Notes: a model not told the origin generated them from the letters alone. Positions 10,504 through 22,022 are shown, counted from the stretch's first letter. The stretch: DNA of 64,000 bases from Aralia elata (GCA_034770075.1 CM068383.1:5933415-5997414); one strand, 5' to 3'. Numbers and translations: made by a program.

Positions 10504-12338
10504 GGGTTAAATGCTTTTTTGGTCACTGTATTTTAGGTCAACTTACAAATGGATAACTGAACTTTTTTTTTTCTAACATTCAACTCATTGTACTTTACTT
10601 TTCTAACAAACCATTAGAAAAATTGTCTTGACTGTTAAGTTTTTTAACAGCAAATTGACATGGCAATGTCATGTAAGCACATAATCCTAGCTGTAAGCTT
10701 TTTTTAACACGTCAGCTTTAACCCGCCCAATAAGACCCACCCACCCATAAATACCCAATCCATAACCCACAATCTAACTAAAACCCCACCCTCTCTTCTT
10801 CATCAGTCGGTTGAGACTCAATTCAACAGAGAAAAATCCATCTACCAAAACAATAGAAAGTGATTGAAATTGCAACAACCATGGCAGCACGCAACTATAT
10901 ATCTCTATAATCTCCTCTTCTTTTTCTTCTTTTTTTCGAGCGAAATCGTTGTTAGTGGCTTTTATTATGATTTTCAAAATCAAACATAAGGGTTTTTAGC
11001 AATAATCAATCTACCCAAACTTGACAAACAAGGAGTATTTTAATTTCTTCCCCAAGTTGAAGCCCAATTTCTCATAAGCATGCAAGGAAAATGACATGAT
11101 CAAATGCCAAAAACTGCTCTGTTAGATAGAACTCTAAAACTACACCAAAAAAATGAAAAGAAGAAGAAGATGAAGAAAAAGAGGAAGAGTACCTCAAATC
11201 GGGCAACGATTTTTTCAATTTCAAGAGAACTTTTTCTATTTCGATCTTGTTTGTTAGGTATTCTAGTGATTTATAGGTTGACTATCCCTTCTTGGTTATC
11301 GATTACTAGTGTTTTTAGTATTTGGGTTTCTTGCACTAAATTGAATGAGGAAGATGATGAATAGTGATGATGGTGCTAGGTTAGAGAGAGAAAGAGATAG
11401 AAAAATCTTCTTGTTATAATCTGTATTGACCAATTTATAGTTGATCTGCTACTTTATTATTGGTTGTGATTTTTAATTCATCACTCGTGTTGGTGGCAGT
11501 AGCGTGGTACGTAGCGACGGTGGAAGGGTGGTAACGGCGGTGGTAGTGGAAGAGAAGAATATTGAAGGTCAAGATGAGTTTGTTTAATTTGTTTAAGTAT
11601 AATATATTAATAAATTATTAATATACCATAATATTTGCTTTCAATAATTAATAATTCTTTGCCTAACATATATAAACATTTATGTAAATAAAAATTTATT
11701 TTGAAAAGATTTTTAATTTTAAAATATTTTTAATTTTATAATTTTTATAATTTCCTTAATTATATTCGTTATTAATTATATAAAAAAATCATTTGCTATT
11801 AATTACAAAAATAACTAAGTAACTCTTTTTATTTTTTAATTTCTTCCATGTATTTTTTGCTAAATTTTCTGATTTTATTATAATTTTCTTTCATTTTCCC
11901 CTAAATTTATTTCATATTCCCCTTAATTTTAATTAGCATATTTTTAGTTTTTATGTTTTATAAATGGCTTAATTATAAATAAAAATTCATTTGATATTAA
12001 TTACAAAAATAATTAAATATATATTTCATTTATTTTCTTGTTTTTTGGCTAATTTTTTAAATTTATATTATACTTTAAAATATTTTTTCATTTTCTTCAT
12101 AAACTTTTTCCTCTAGATCCACGTAATCACGGCCACATCGAATTATCATTGCCACATCAGTTTTTTTTACAACTCAGCAGCTTATGTGTCTATTTCCGTT
12201 TAAAGTCGAAGGACTTAATGGTTTTTCTAACGGTTTGTTAGAAAAGTAAAGTACAGTGAGTTGGCTGTAAAAAAAAAAGTTCAGTTATCTATTTGTAAGT
12301 TGACCTAAAGTACAGTGACGAAAAAAATATTTAACCCT
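10504..12338. mobile_element. Mutator-like element nested in the right TIR of the first, copy 1
   Basis: Begins GGGTTAAATGCTTTTTTGG and ends with the inverse ATATTTAACCCT. Arms of roughly 170-190 bp match, sharing GGTCAACTTACAAAT, GATAACTGAAC, CAACTCA, GTACTTTACTTTTCTAAC and AAACC.TTAGAAAAA. Flanking 9-mers are CTTAGGGGC (10495-10503) and CTTGGGGGT (12339-12347); in copy 2 the right one is CTTAGGGGT, 8 of 9. The interior is AT-rich with short frames (10774-10983 minus, 11104-11364 plus) of no recognisable family and a GGTGG-rich patch near 11510-11550. Confidence 0.8.
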
Positions 12339-12604
12339 CTTGGGGGTCGAATTATAAATTTGGTAATACTTGATGCAACAGATGTGCATTTAACCCTTGA
12401 ATAAAATTGGGTATCAGGGAGAAACATCAAATACCTTGCAGTATGATTCTAGAAACTACCATGTTTTTTCATATGTTATGATGTAGGACCGGAGTGTTAT
12501 ATAATAGCTGAACAACATATTTGGAGGAAGACTTGAAAATATAATAAAGTTGAGTTGATAAAAGAAGGTTTAAGGGAGATATCTTAAAAGAAACCTAAGT
12601 TGTA

Positions 12605-12865
12605 CTCCCTTCGTTTTAAATTATAAGATTATTATTGATTTTTGAAAGTCAATTAAAAATAATTTCAAACTCAAAAATGAGATGACTCATTAAAAATTAC
12701 AAAACAATAAAGTTTATGATGAGTAATACTTTTTGATACTAGTTTACAATATTTATTATTGTATTAATTAAAGTTTAAAGGAATTTATGTCAATTCTATG
12801 TTTAAAATTATCTTAAATTGATTTTAAAAAGTCAATAATAATCTTATAATATCAAACGGAGAGAA
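12605..12865. mobile_element. Stowaway-type MITE, copy 1
   Basis: About 261 bp bounded by TA. The left end CTCCCTTCGTTTTAAATTAT is inverted at the right end (CAAACGGAGAGAA). Both arms continue with ATAAGATTATTATTGA and AAGTCAAT. No coding capacity. Confidence 0.75.
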
Positions 12866-13540
12866 TATTATATTTTAGTTTTATGTAATGACTTTATCTA
12901 GACTTTTCAAAAAAAATTTACTGAAAGGAGAAAAAGAGCGCGCAAAATGAAATATTAGAGAATGTATTTTTTTTCTTAATTCACCATTATTATACCCATG
13001 TAGAATATATAGGTATATTTTCCGAAGGTTGAGATTTACTTTTTTATTTATTTATTTATGAAAATTTACATACTCTCATATTTTTATATTATTTGCATTC
13101 TTATTGTTGGATTTACAAAATCTTAGAAAAGATAACTTTAATCTTATGAGACATGGGTATTTGTATGTGCACAAACAACAAGAAAAAGTAGTACATACCA
13201 TTGAAATTATTGATAAAATTTATTAATTTTTTACATATTTTTTCACTATTTAATACATGAGAAATAATTTTGATATGATGTCTTTGCAAATTGCACTGCT
13301 GGGTCGGACTTAGGGACAAAGTGCCAACTCCTTTACATTCAATAAGGTTGTGACATAAAATTAAGCATCTTTAATTTTATATAAAGGCAAGTTGAACTTA
13401 TCAATTCTGATGCTTCGTTAACTTCAAGTTCATTTTTTTTCCTAGCTACATGCTGTTTGTAAGAATAGTATAATACTCGGCAATTATATGAGAGGAAGAC
13501 TTATATAATGAAGTTGACTAGAGAGCTACTGGGGGGGACT

Positions 13541-13591
<51 letters not shown>

Positions 13592-14163
13592 GGTGGTGGC
13601 ATGATTTTGGGACATCAGTGCCAATCAAATATCAACATCGTCTAGCTTTAAGTCTATATACTGGCAAGTGGAATTAATTAATTCCTATGCTTAATGAAAT
13701 TTTAATTCTATATATTTTGTTTGGGAGCTCAATGTACTGAATTAAGTTATTGGTTTCATTGCCCTGGAAGTAGTTTAAGAGTTACAGTGAGTTTGTAAAT
13801 TTGTATTTTGGTAAGGAGGAAAGAGGGGAAAAAAAAGTTAGACGGGTTTTTATAATAATAATAATAATAATAATTTAAAATTTTCTTTTCCCCCCCTAAA
13901 AATAAGAGTCACAAACACGCTAGTGACGCTACTAGGAGTAATTTGTTATAAATAAAGTAATGGGAATTTGGAAAGTTTAGAAAATGAAAAGGCAAGATAT
14001 TTGAAAGGTTGCAACCAAAGCAAATGGTAAGACACACAAGGATATTAAAAGACTTAAGTCTTTTCATTAGCAACCTTACTTGTGCTATATATATCATATA
14101 TAGTAATAAAGTTGTAGCTAAGTAGTGAGTAGAGCAATTCTCACCTGAAAGTGTAAAACTCAC
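12866..14163. other. AT-rich intergenic stretch with microsatellites, copy 1
   Basis: No gene seen. Contains a (TA)n run at about 13541-13588, an (ATA)n run at about 13853-13874 and short poly-G/poly-C tracts (13530, 13890). Short minus-strand frames (13113-13319, 13909-14163) match nothing I know. Confidence 0.5.
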
Positions 14164-14373
14164 CCGAGTGGTTTGAGAGATATCAAATGAATTATGGATG
14201 ACTACTTAAATACAACAGTTTATCAATATACATTTTTGTTGATATACATTTTGTTTTATCTATCATCCGAGTGGTTTGAGAGATATCAAATGAATTGTGG
14301 ATGACCACTTAAATACAAGAGTTTATCAATATACATTTTTGTTGATATACATTTTGTTTTATCTATCATTTCA
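14164..14373 (+). repeat. Tandem duplication of 103 bp at the Copia LTR edge, copy 1
   Basis: CCGAGTGGTTTGAGAGATAT starts at 14164 and again at 14267, each followed by about 80 bp of near-identical sequence ending TTTTATCTATCAT. The second copy runs into TTCACAACA then CGTTATCAGCACGA, a junction typical of the LTR end and primer site of plant Copia elements. These are therefore probably the end of a degraded 5' LTR. Confidence 0.6.
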
Positions 14374-15725
14374 CAACACGTTATCAGCACGAAACTCTAA
14401 CCAACTGAGCTGCATGATAAAGGAAGAAGAAGAGAAAATTTCAAAAGCAAATGAATCATCGCACAATCATATATGTGTTATTGTTATATGCTATGCCAGA
14501 TAAGTTCTTTTACCCTACTTAAAGTTTCTAAGTACTCATGTAACCTCATGCTTTCTATCTCGTATTGTCTGAAAAATTTACGACCTATTATGAATATGTA
14601 TAATATGTGAATAACTATGTAATATATTGATGTGAACTAGCTGTCCTTTAAATCTTAGTTGTATCTCAGTAAGTCTATGAGAAGTTATAAGGCCCAAAGC
14701 ACATTTATGATTGAAATGATATTTATGAATTTTCTAGTGACATATATCTACTTGGCAAACTAAATGTGTTATTATTGAGATTCATCGCTGAATGATAAAG
14801 GAAATAGTTTTTGAAACTTCCATACACATGTGGCCTCACCTAATTGGCCATCCACATTCTTATATCTCGCGATGGTAATGGTGGATGTAAACAACATGCA
14901 TCTGTGTTAATTGTTATCCCCGGGCACACACGAAGGCTTGGGGCACATAAATCAAGTGTGGAATGAAATTTCATTTAACCATTATAATATTTTTTAAGTG
15001 AATTACTAAGAGTATAAAGCAATAGTGCAACTAGGTAGCAGTTTGTTTGATTATGGTACATGTTTTTGGTTACTTATATGTTAAATGTTTAACCATTTCA
15101 TGACTTCCTTGCTTAGTTGCGGTATATTTTCTATAATTGGTGGAACAGTCCTATATTTTTGGATTGTGATGCAACATATTCTCCCTGCATATCACAGCTT
15201 GTTGATGTTCCCTGTAATAAATTCATGTCTCTAGATAGAAACTTGAAATAGTCTAGGTCATGATAAAAAAAAAAATAAATTTCAAAATTAGAAATACAAT
15301 ATAATATGATGAACAAAAGGGTGTATTTGTTAAATTAAATTTAACATCTGCAACTCTCTTAATTCTATTGTCCTATATAGTTGTCCAAAAAATTGGATGG
15401 AATATGATAGAACTCTCCTAATTTTGTTTATGTTTTAGTCGTTATCTGTTTCTCTCTGCTCACCATATAGAAGCAGAAGAAAAAAAAACAAAGTTATATT
15501 TTCCCGCCTGTCAAGAAATATTTTTCTCACTTAACATTAGGAGAAACCAATGTCAATACAATATCTAGTAGTATAAAATTAATTGAGGGTTCCAGAAGAG
15601 CCAATATTTTCCTACGTAGAGGAACAAAATTTATAATAGAGGATGCATTATTCTCTACAAAGTCTCAAATAAATCTATTAAGTTTTAAAGATATACGTCT
15701 GAATAGATGATATCATATTGAGACA

Positions 15726-16423
15726 ATGAATGAAAGAGATATTGAATATCTCTACCTTACATCCATTATCTCGGGTAAGAATTATTTGTCATGGACTCTT
15801 GATGCTGAGATTGATCTAGAGGCAAAGAACATTGGAGATACAATTAAGGTTGACAATCATGCATCCCTGCAGGATCATGCAAAATCAATGATTTTTATTT
15901 GCCATCATCTCCATGAAGAAAAAAAAATCACTGATGAAGACATGTTAGAGAAAACATTTATTACATTTCATGCCTCGAGTATACTCCTGCAGCAGCAATA
16001 TCGAGATCGTAAGTTCACAAAATATTCTAAACTAATATCATGTCTTCTAGTGGCTGAACAAAATAATGAGCTTTTACTGAAAAACCACCAATATCGCCCG
16101 ACCGGTTCTACTCCATTCCCTAAAGCGAATGAAATGGAACCTCTTTTGATAAACATAAAGAAAATTATGGTCGTGGTCGTAGGTGTGGAATGGAAGGTCA
16201 TTGGTTACGTACTTGTCGTACTCCTAAATATTTGGTAGATTTGTACCAAGCTTTCATAAAAAAAAAGAGAAAGGGAATTGAAACAAACTTTGTTAATCAT
16301 AATGATCTTGAAGATACCATGAATGATCATAATGATCTTGAAGATACCATGAATGATCATAATGATCTTGAAGATCTCATGAATTATCTTGACTTTCCAA
16401 ATGGAAATGACCGTATCAATTAA
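15726..16423 (+). pseudogene. Copia gag remnant, copy 1
   Basis: The UBN2-type gag opens with SIISGKNYLSWTLDAEIDLE and has DHAKSMIFICHHLHE, but then jumps to KITDEDMLEKTFITFHAS, losing the roughly 90 residues usually in between. It continues through KYSKLISCLLVAEQNNELL and RPTGSTPFP. A frameshift at about 16130-16150 moves the zinc-knuckle part (GRRCGMEGHWLRTC) into the next frame; the first Cys of the usual CX2CX4HX4C is absent. The C-terminus contains three copies of a 30-bp repeat. Confidence 0.85.
16297..16386 (+). repeat. 30-bp minisatellite, 3 units, in gag C-terminus
   Basis: The unit AATCATAATGATCTTGAAGA plus TACCATGAATG repeats three times, coding NDHNDLEDTM. The third unit has CTC for ACC. 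In copy 2 the equivalent place (about 43000-43110) is scrambled by sequence noise. Confidence 0.8.
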
Positions 16424-16554
16424 TTATTTTTCTTTCATTATATTATGACATTATAATAAGCATTTTTATTTTGATATGTTTCATTTATATTTCAAGTAAT
16501 AAAGTTTAATTTATGTTTTACATATATGAATATGTATGGGTCCTACTGATAATT

Positions 16555-17190
16555 AGAGGCTCTGGAAGAGCAATTATCATATTGAATGATTTTTAAAATT
16601 ATGCAAAGCCAATGTCAATACCATATCAGGTTCATTGAACTTAATTAAAAGCTCTGGAAGAACGATTATTCATCAAACTTAATCAAGGCTCTGGAAGAGC
16701 GATTATAATTGAAGACTCTGAAAGAGTGATTATAATGTTGTCAAAGGACACAAACCTTTGTATTAATGATGCTTTGTATTCTACTGAGTCAAGCAGAAAT
16801 TTACTTAGCTTAAAGGATATACGTTATAATGGTTATCATGTTGAAACTAATAATGAAAGCAGTGAAGAATTTCTTTATATTACTTCAATAGTATCGGGCC
16901 AGAAGCTCATACTAGAAACACTGTCTATTTTCTCTTCTGGGTTATATTATACTACAATGAGAACAGTTGAAACAAATGTTGCAATACACTAGAAGTGTTC
17001 AGATCCAAAGTTTTTTATGCTTTGGCATGATCGTATTGGTCATCCAGGATCAATAATGATGCGTCGAATTATTGAAAACTCCCATAAACATCACTTAAAG
17101 AACCAGAAGATTCTTTTACCTACTGATTATCCATGTAGTGCATGTTCTTAAATCTTCCCATTATTAGGGGGAGAAAAGTCGTTGCCTGAA
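16555..17190 (+). pseudogene. Copia pol remnant: GSGRA repeats and pre-integrase domain, copy 1
   Basis: A GGCTCTGGAAGAGCGATTAT-like segment recurs four times between 16555 and 16735 (a related copy lies near 15588), the result of local slippage of the region coding NLIxGSGRAxI. After it come NDALYSTESSRNLLSLKDI, GYHVETN and SGLYYT, a stop, then WHDRIGHPGSIMMRRIIENS, the gag pre-integrase signature, ending at CSACS and a stop. Protease catalytic sequence is not seen. Confidence 0.85.
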
Positions 17191-17195
17191 GCACG

Positions 17196-17888
17196 ACGTT
17201 TGCGTGAAGCACGAATTGGGTTTTGTAACCCCTGCTGCTGGGCTAGAATTGGGTTTTGAAGTCGATCCAGCGCCACTTTTGAACGAAAATGCAGGTGCTG
17301 ATTGAGTTTTAAATGGTGAAGCTGAACCCAGAAATGATGGCGAAGGTAAACTTGAAAATGGTGATCCTGAGTTCGCAAAAGGCTTAGTTGAATCTGAGGA
17401 TGAGGAAGAAGCACCGAATGGTGAAGAACAAAAACCAGAGAAGGATTTGAGGAATTTGAAGAAGATGATCCGAAAAAAGGTGAAGAGAGAAATTGTGAAG
17501 TTGTATCAATAGAAGCAGCGCTAGAAGTGAAAGAACCAAATACATTTGAAGACAAACCCGAATCACAGGTCGGAGAAGCAGGAGCAGCGATGGGCGAACT
17601 GGCCGGATTTGAAGAACCACCAAATTCGAACGGAAATGGCGGAGCAGAAATGGAAAACGAAGGGATCAAAGAAGTACTGGAGAATACCGTGGAAGAAGAT
17701 GAAGTTGAGAATGGGGAAGGGGAAGAGGAGCCGGAAATGGAGGAAGATTGAGTTGACGATAATGAATTAGTGTTTGAGAATACAGAAGATGATGAAGATG
17801 AAAATGGGGAAGGGGAAGAGGAGCTGAAAATGGAGGGAGATTGTGTAGAAGGTGATGAATTAGGGCTTAAGAAGCCTGCCATCTTCAT
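17196..17888 (-). pseudogene. FG-nucleoporin-like N-terminal fragment, copy 1
   Basis: A minus-strand frame starts at 17888 (MKMAGFLSPNSSPS) and is very rich in Ser, Pro, Phe and FG/GSS motifs (FEFGGSS, NVFGSF, SPFFGSSSS), as in the N-terminal FG region of plant NUP62-type nucleoporins. Near 17420-17440 a frameshift occurs; the shifted frame resumes the same composition (PFGASSSS, FANSGSPFSSLPSPSFLGSA, AFSFKSGAGST). No coiled-coil part follows: the frame runs into the Copia remnant. It may be a first-exon fragment carried here with its promoter. Other Ser-rich proteins are possible. Confidence 0.5.
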
Positions 17889-18000
17889 GCGAGGGTGTTG
17901 AAATTTGGGGAATAATTATGCTGGGGCTATGGGCTTTATATAATGAATAGAGATTGTAGAGGGTTTTAGTTTACGAAGTTTATGGCGTTGGACTTGGAGA
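17889..18000 (-). promoter_or_regulatory. Possible promoter/leader of the FG-nucleoporin-like fragment
   Basis: On the minus strand a TATATAAAGCCC box lies at about 17933-17944, with AAACCCTC (telo-box-like) at about 17957 and GCCCATAGCCCC just downstream. The ATG at 17888 is about 45 bases past the TATA-like box. Confidence 0.35.
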
Positions 18001-18067
18001 TTGGAAGCGGGTCGGATTATTCAACCATTCTGACTGACTTCATGGACTATTCGAGTCTTTTGGAGCA

Positions 18068-18575
18068 CTCCTTCTATTTCAAAAAATTAAAGATATAATT
18101 TTATTTTTAAAATCAAACAATGGTATATGAAAATTCAAATTAATATAAATTTATTTAATTTTAGCATTCTTTTCATTATATATATCATTTTAGAAGAATT
18201 TTTTCTCCCATAATATAAGACGTTTTATATATATTTAGAAGAAAAAACTAATTATTTTTTACTTTGCTTCTTAAAAAGTGGAGTAATTGAGAGAGAGAGA
18301 GAGAGGAGGAGGAGTAATTATAATGTATGGGTAGTAATGAAATTTCTAATGAACATTAATTACATAACACTAAAATTAATGAATTCTTTTAATATGTGTG
18401 ATTATGTCTAAAACGTCATACATAATGAAAATGATGGAGTATATATAACAAAAACTATTAATCACAAAATTTATTTTATTCCAAAATTTTATAAGTCATA
18501 TCAATTATGAAGTTCAATATGTCGTCGTTTGATTTCAAAAGTCAAATTGTATGTCTAATTTTAGAACGGAGAGAG
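18068..18575. mobile_element. Stowaway-type MITE with a second MITE nested inside, copy 1
   Basis: Outer ends CTCCTTCTATTTCAAAAAAT and the inverse ...AGAACGGAGAGAG before TA at 18576. An inner pair at about 18206-18437 has CTCCCATAATATAAGACGTT against ...AACGTCATACATAATGAAAA. A (GA)n tract lies at about 18289-18305. Confidence 0.6.
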
Positions 18576-18722
18576 TACTTTTTAGTACTGAATTATTGAT
18601 GATTATATGACAAAAATTTTAACCGTTTTTACTAGACTTGACAGGAGGAAGTACTTTTTAGTGCTGAATTATTGATGGGTTATATGACAAAATTTTTAAT
18701 TGTTTTTACTAGACTTGACAAT
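18576..18722 (+). repeat. Two tandem copies of about 75 bp next to the MITE
   Basis: TACTTTTTAGTACTGAATTA begins at about 18576 and recurs as TACTTTTTAGTGCTGAATTA at about 18652. Both continue TTGATG...TATATGACAAAA and end TTTTTACTAGACTTGACA. Confidence 0.75.
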
Positions 18723-19724
18723 ATGAGCCGAAATTCATTGGATAATTTTGTATTATAAATTATAAAGTAAAATTTTTAGATAATCTCACTCCACCCACAT
18801 AATATACGAATGAATTTGATCTATCATTGGATTCCATTTATTCACTCACTTATTATTAAAAGTTAGCTCATTTATCCATTCATTCACGTATTGAGCCTCA
18901 GCCGAAGTCGTAGAAATAAGGGGAATTTGTAATATTGTCGGGCGTTGGTCAAAAAGAGAGTCCTACCTCTTTTCTTTTTCCTTTTTTGAATAGATACACG
19001 TAGAGAACTTTTTTAGATGATTTTTCTAAAACTAAACTCTAAAAACTGCATACTCAGTTTTAAAATATAATATTAAGTCAATTTTAACTTTTGAAATTAA
19101 TTTAAAATATTTCAAAGTAAAAAAAAAATAAAGAAAGATAATATATTCATTTTTAAAAAAAAATAAAAATAAATCACGCAATATATAATGAAGTATATGT
19201 GTGATTGGTACAACAAATTTCTTTCATTATATTAAAAAAATAAACAAATAATAGTAGGAGGAGTTTTGCCCACCTCCACGAATCATAATAACTCGGAGTA
19301 CTATATCATTCGGGACAACAAAGTTCTAATTAAATTATTTCATAATAGTAGTAAAATCCACAAATTTTCAAGGGGTGATTAAGCAGATCATAAATTATCT
19401 CTTCAATAAATGAATTATTACTCTTTAAATTTTATATAATATTTATGAACAGTAAATATGCTTTTTTTGCTTACACAAAATTTAATATCTCATTTTTTGA
19501 CTAATTTAATTACCCATAAATTAAAACCAAACAGTTTCCTTGTGCCTAGCCTGAGAGAGACCGTCTGTGTATCCCATTCTAGTTTAGTTTCTCCATAAAT
19601 TTTATTTTCCAAAAATCTTAATTTAGGGCTAGGAGGTGTGAAATCTGTAAGTTTTCCGCTTGTGTTACGTATACCGCCATATACAAATCGTTTTGTCAAT
19701 TTCAAAATTAAAAGATTAATTTTT
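18723..19724. other. AT-rich intergenic stretch, copy 1
   Basis: No recognisable gene. The minus-strand frame 19490-19705 (71 codons) matches no family known to me. Confidence 0.5.
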
Positions 19725-19741
19725 TTAGTGTAAAAATTCTA

Positions 19742-19938
19742 TTTTTTTTCCTTTTGTTTTTATCTCCCGGTATCCGGCAATCATTAGGATCTGACTAATC
19801 AGGAACTGAGCTGCGGTCAGACCCACAAGGGGGAGGGGGGAGCTCTTTCTAATATCGTTTTCTCCATTCACAAGACTTAAACTCGAGATCTTGTTTAAGG
19901 GGCACCGAATTCCTTCGACTCAACCCAACGGATGTTAG
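19742..19938 (-). mobile_element. tRNA-derived SINE, copy 1
   Basis: Body of 197 bp between a 17-bp perfect target duplication TTAGTGTAAAAATTCTA (19725-19741 and 19939-19955). On the minus strand it has an A-box-like start GTTGGGTTGAGTCG, a B-box-like GATCTCGAGTTTAAGTCTTG, then TGTGAATGGAGAAAACG, a 3' half GTCAGATCCTAATGATTGCC GGATACCGGG, and an A-rich tail. The 3' half resembles SolS-type SINEs. Confidence 0.85.
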
Positions 19939-19955
19939 TTAGTGTAAAAATTCTA

Positions 19956-20302
19956 AATGTACTTTATGTTTAAATTTGTTATATGAGTTGACCCATATTT
20001 GTCCATATCCATTTATGACTCCCTGCTTACAACCTGCTTAATTTCCAACCCATTTACACCTAATTCATATAACCCAAACTACTTATGTCTGTTCAAACTA
20101 GCCCATACTTGTCTATTTGTCTGGTTTAATTTTTACTATCAAAGGTTTTTAACATTTTAAGTTAGTACTATTTGGTAAATGGATTTACTTTATTATAAAA
20201 AGTGAAAATAAATTACAATTTGACTGCAAAAAAAGTAACAACATTTAAAATTTACTTGTATGATTTTATCAACGCGTGGAGTAGGCAATTAGGCATACCC
20301 TT

Positions 20303-20339
<37 letters not shown>

Positions 20340-20661
20340 TACGAAGGAGCACGGAAGAAGAACTCCTCTAATAAACAACTTAAATGGATCAACTTGCTGC
20401 AATTTTATTTTTATTTTTTCTTTTGTACATTTTTACCTTCAGTTATTTTTTTAATCCATCTGATTTAGTTTTTCATGTAATTGTTTCATCAATATGACTC
20501 ATACGAGACCATGTTTTTAGCAATTAACAAAAACAGGGAATGACATAGTAGCTATTTTGTATGCCTGAGTACTGAAAAAGCAGTTAATATGGGAATTAAT
20601 CTGAACAAAGCATAATATAAGCACAGTTCAGTAGTTCTGAGAGTAGCTCCGAAAAATGCTA
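19956..20661. other. Intergenic stretch with (CT)n(CA)n microsatellite, copy 1
   Basis: Compound microsatellite at 20304-20339: about eleven CT followed by about seven CA. No gene seen. Most of 20261-20839 is the part lost in the N gap of copy 2. Confidence 0.7.
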
Positions 20662-20918
20662 CTCCCTCCGTCCCAAATTAATTACTTTTCTAGGACTTTT
20701 TAAGTCAAATTGACTATTTTTAAAATTAATAATTAAGCATATATAAATATATTTTTAAAATTATAAAAATTGAAATTAGTAATAAATTGTATATACTTTC
20801 TTTTGGTTATAATATCTTCACCTATATGTTAGCAAAAATAGTAAAAAGATTAGTTTTAAAAATAGTCAATTTGACTTTAAAAAGTCCTAAAAATGCAATT
20901 AATTTGGGACTGAGGGAA
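20662..20918. mobile_element. Stowaway-type MITE, copy 1
   Basis: About 257 bp between TA dinucleotides. The left end CTCCCTCCGTCCCAAATTAA is inverted at the right (TTAATTTGGGACTGAGGGAA). Inner arms share AGGACTTTTTAAGTCAAATTG. Confidence 0.85.
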
Positions 20919-21329
20919 TATGAAGTAACTAACATGCAGAATTGACAGGAAACATGAAAGTTGGATTATCCAAGAGTAGTACACTCAAAAAACTAAACAA
21001 GTACCGTACTTGAAATCAATAGAATGCCTTTCATGAAGGAAATACAATTATACAAATTTAGTTATCACTTTTAAAGCATTAAAAAACACTGTTACTACCA
21101 CTAGTTACGCGCTCTCAAATATTGTATCATCATTTCTCAAAGTATTTGTAAGTCCACTATCAATGAGCTAATCACAAAGCCTTCTAACAAATGTGTTGCA
21201 TTTCCCATGAGTCATCGCCAAATCTTAGATACTAAATTTCAAAGCCACCTGGGTGGCCTACTAAACAGTAACTACAAGTACTAATTATATAAGAAATACA
21301 CACAAGTGCTACAAGTACTAATTACAACA

Positions 21330-22022
21330 TTATCTAACACAAGTACTAAAACAGTAGTAAACAAAATAGTAGCAGCCAACATTCAAATTAGCAGCAACCA
21401 ACAGTAGCAAACATTTCTGAACCTGAAAATAAAATATATGTATATTAGATCTATGAATATGTAACTCATAATATTGAATAAAAAAATGATCAAACATTTG
21501 GGCAAGTACCATAAACCAACTTACAACATTTATGGAACAGACATCACTAATGGGAGTCAGATATCAATATCAATACTAAAAGCGGAGTTAATTCCACGAG
21601 ATACCACCAAACTAATATATATACAAGCATTATAATTTTTTTTAACAAGATATGCAGAGTAGATTAAAACATGTGGACACCATTGGTTTTAGTTTCAGCA
21701 AATTATTTGACACGTTTTTTAAACAAAATCTGAAGAAATAATAACAAGTATCTACAAACCTCTTCAAAATTGTATCGACTGACAAAATCAAAATACCCAA
21801 TTCGAAATTAAACAATTACAATTCTCCAAAATCTAATCTTTTTTAACAAACCACTTCAATACCATGAATTCAACTAAATTCTTTGCAGAAATTCTACAAC
21901 CTAATAAACCCTAGATTTCTTACGCTAGAAACAAAAATTACAAAATTAATACAGTAATGGAGCTTTACCTTCGTAGAGATAGAGATTTGGCTCGTTACGA
22001 GTGTCGCAATCGTCGGATCCAT
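21330..22022 (-). CDS. Candidate small spliced gene, about 48 aa, copy 1
   Basis: Exon 1 is 21969-22022: ATG, then 18 codons (MDPTIATLVTSQISISTK), ending ACGAAG before a GTAAAG donor. The intron is 21423-21968, with an acceptor TATTTTCAG. Exon 2 is 21330-21422, in frame, encoding a hydrophobic, Cys-rich tail (VQKCLLLLVAANLNVG...) and a stop. A pyrimidine-rich leader (CTCTCTCTAACCC) lies upstream at 22060-22100, as in many plant 5' UTRs. I recognise no family. It could equally be a captured 5' UTR/first exon or a noncoding transcript. Beyond the leader the sequence ends in GGGCAAAGCTCTCCGACGG next to a TA run (22210-22239), like a mobile-element edge. Confidence 0.3.

Larger units (their letters stand above)
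9016..12396. mobile_element. Pack-type Mutator-like element, copy 1
   Basis: Ends GGGCTAAATACAC (9016) and its inverse TGTGCATTTAACCC (12396). Target duplication TCGAATAAA (9007-9015) and TTGAATAAA (12397-12405), 8 of 9 bases equal, the 9-bp size of Mutator-like elements. The left TIR (9016-about 9230) pairs with 10320-10503 plus 12348-12396; the right TIR is split by the nested element at 10504-12338. The interior has a fragment of a CCT gene. A second capture candidate is the minus-strand frame 9511-9717 (MSPNFLLHLL...), whose predicted exon would end in a GTGAGT donor. No transposase. Confidence 0.85.
14164..17195 (+). mobile_element. Degenerate Ty1/copia retrotransposon, copy 1
   Basis: Order: LTR edge, CGTTATCAGCACGA primer-site-like motif (about 14379), long leader, internally deleted gag, tandemly slipped GSGRA-coding segment, pre-integrase domain fragment, and a last short piece encoding IFPLLGGEKSLPE, close to a later polyprotein segment. 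Integrase core, reverse transcriptase and RNase H are missing. The element ends abruptly against the FG-nucleoporin-like fragment at about 17195. No 3' LTR found. Confidence 0.8.

Noticed and set aside
16297..16735. Short regular repeats considered as a CRISPR-like array
   Set aside because: Units are contiguous coding slippage in a Copia remnant with no unique spacers; the locus is plant nuclear DNA.
17527..17770. Plus-strand acidic Glu-rich frames
   Set aside because: Antisense of the Ser/Phe-rich FG-like coding strand; composition artefact.
20202..20468. Plus-strand 88-codon frame with SLSLSLSHTHTH
   Set aside because: Translation of the (CT)n(CA)n microsatellite.
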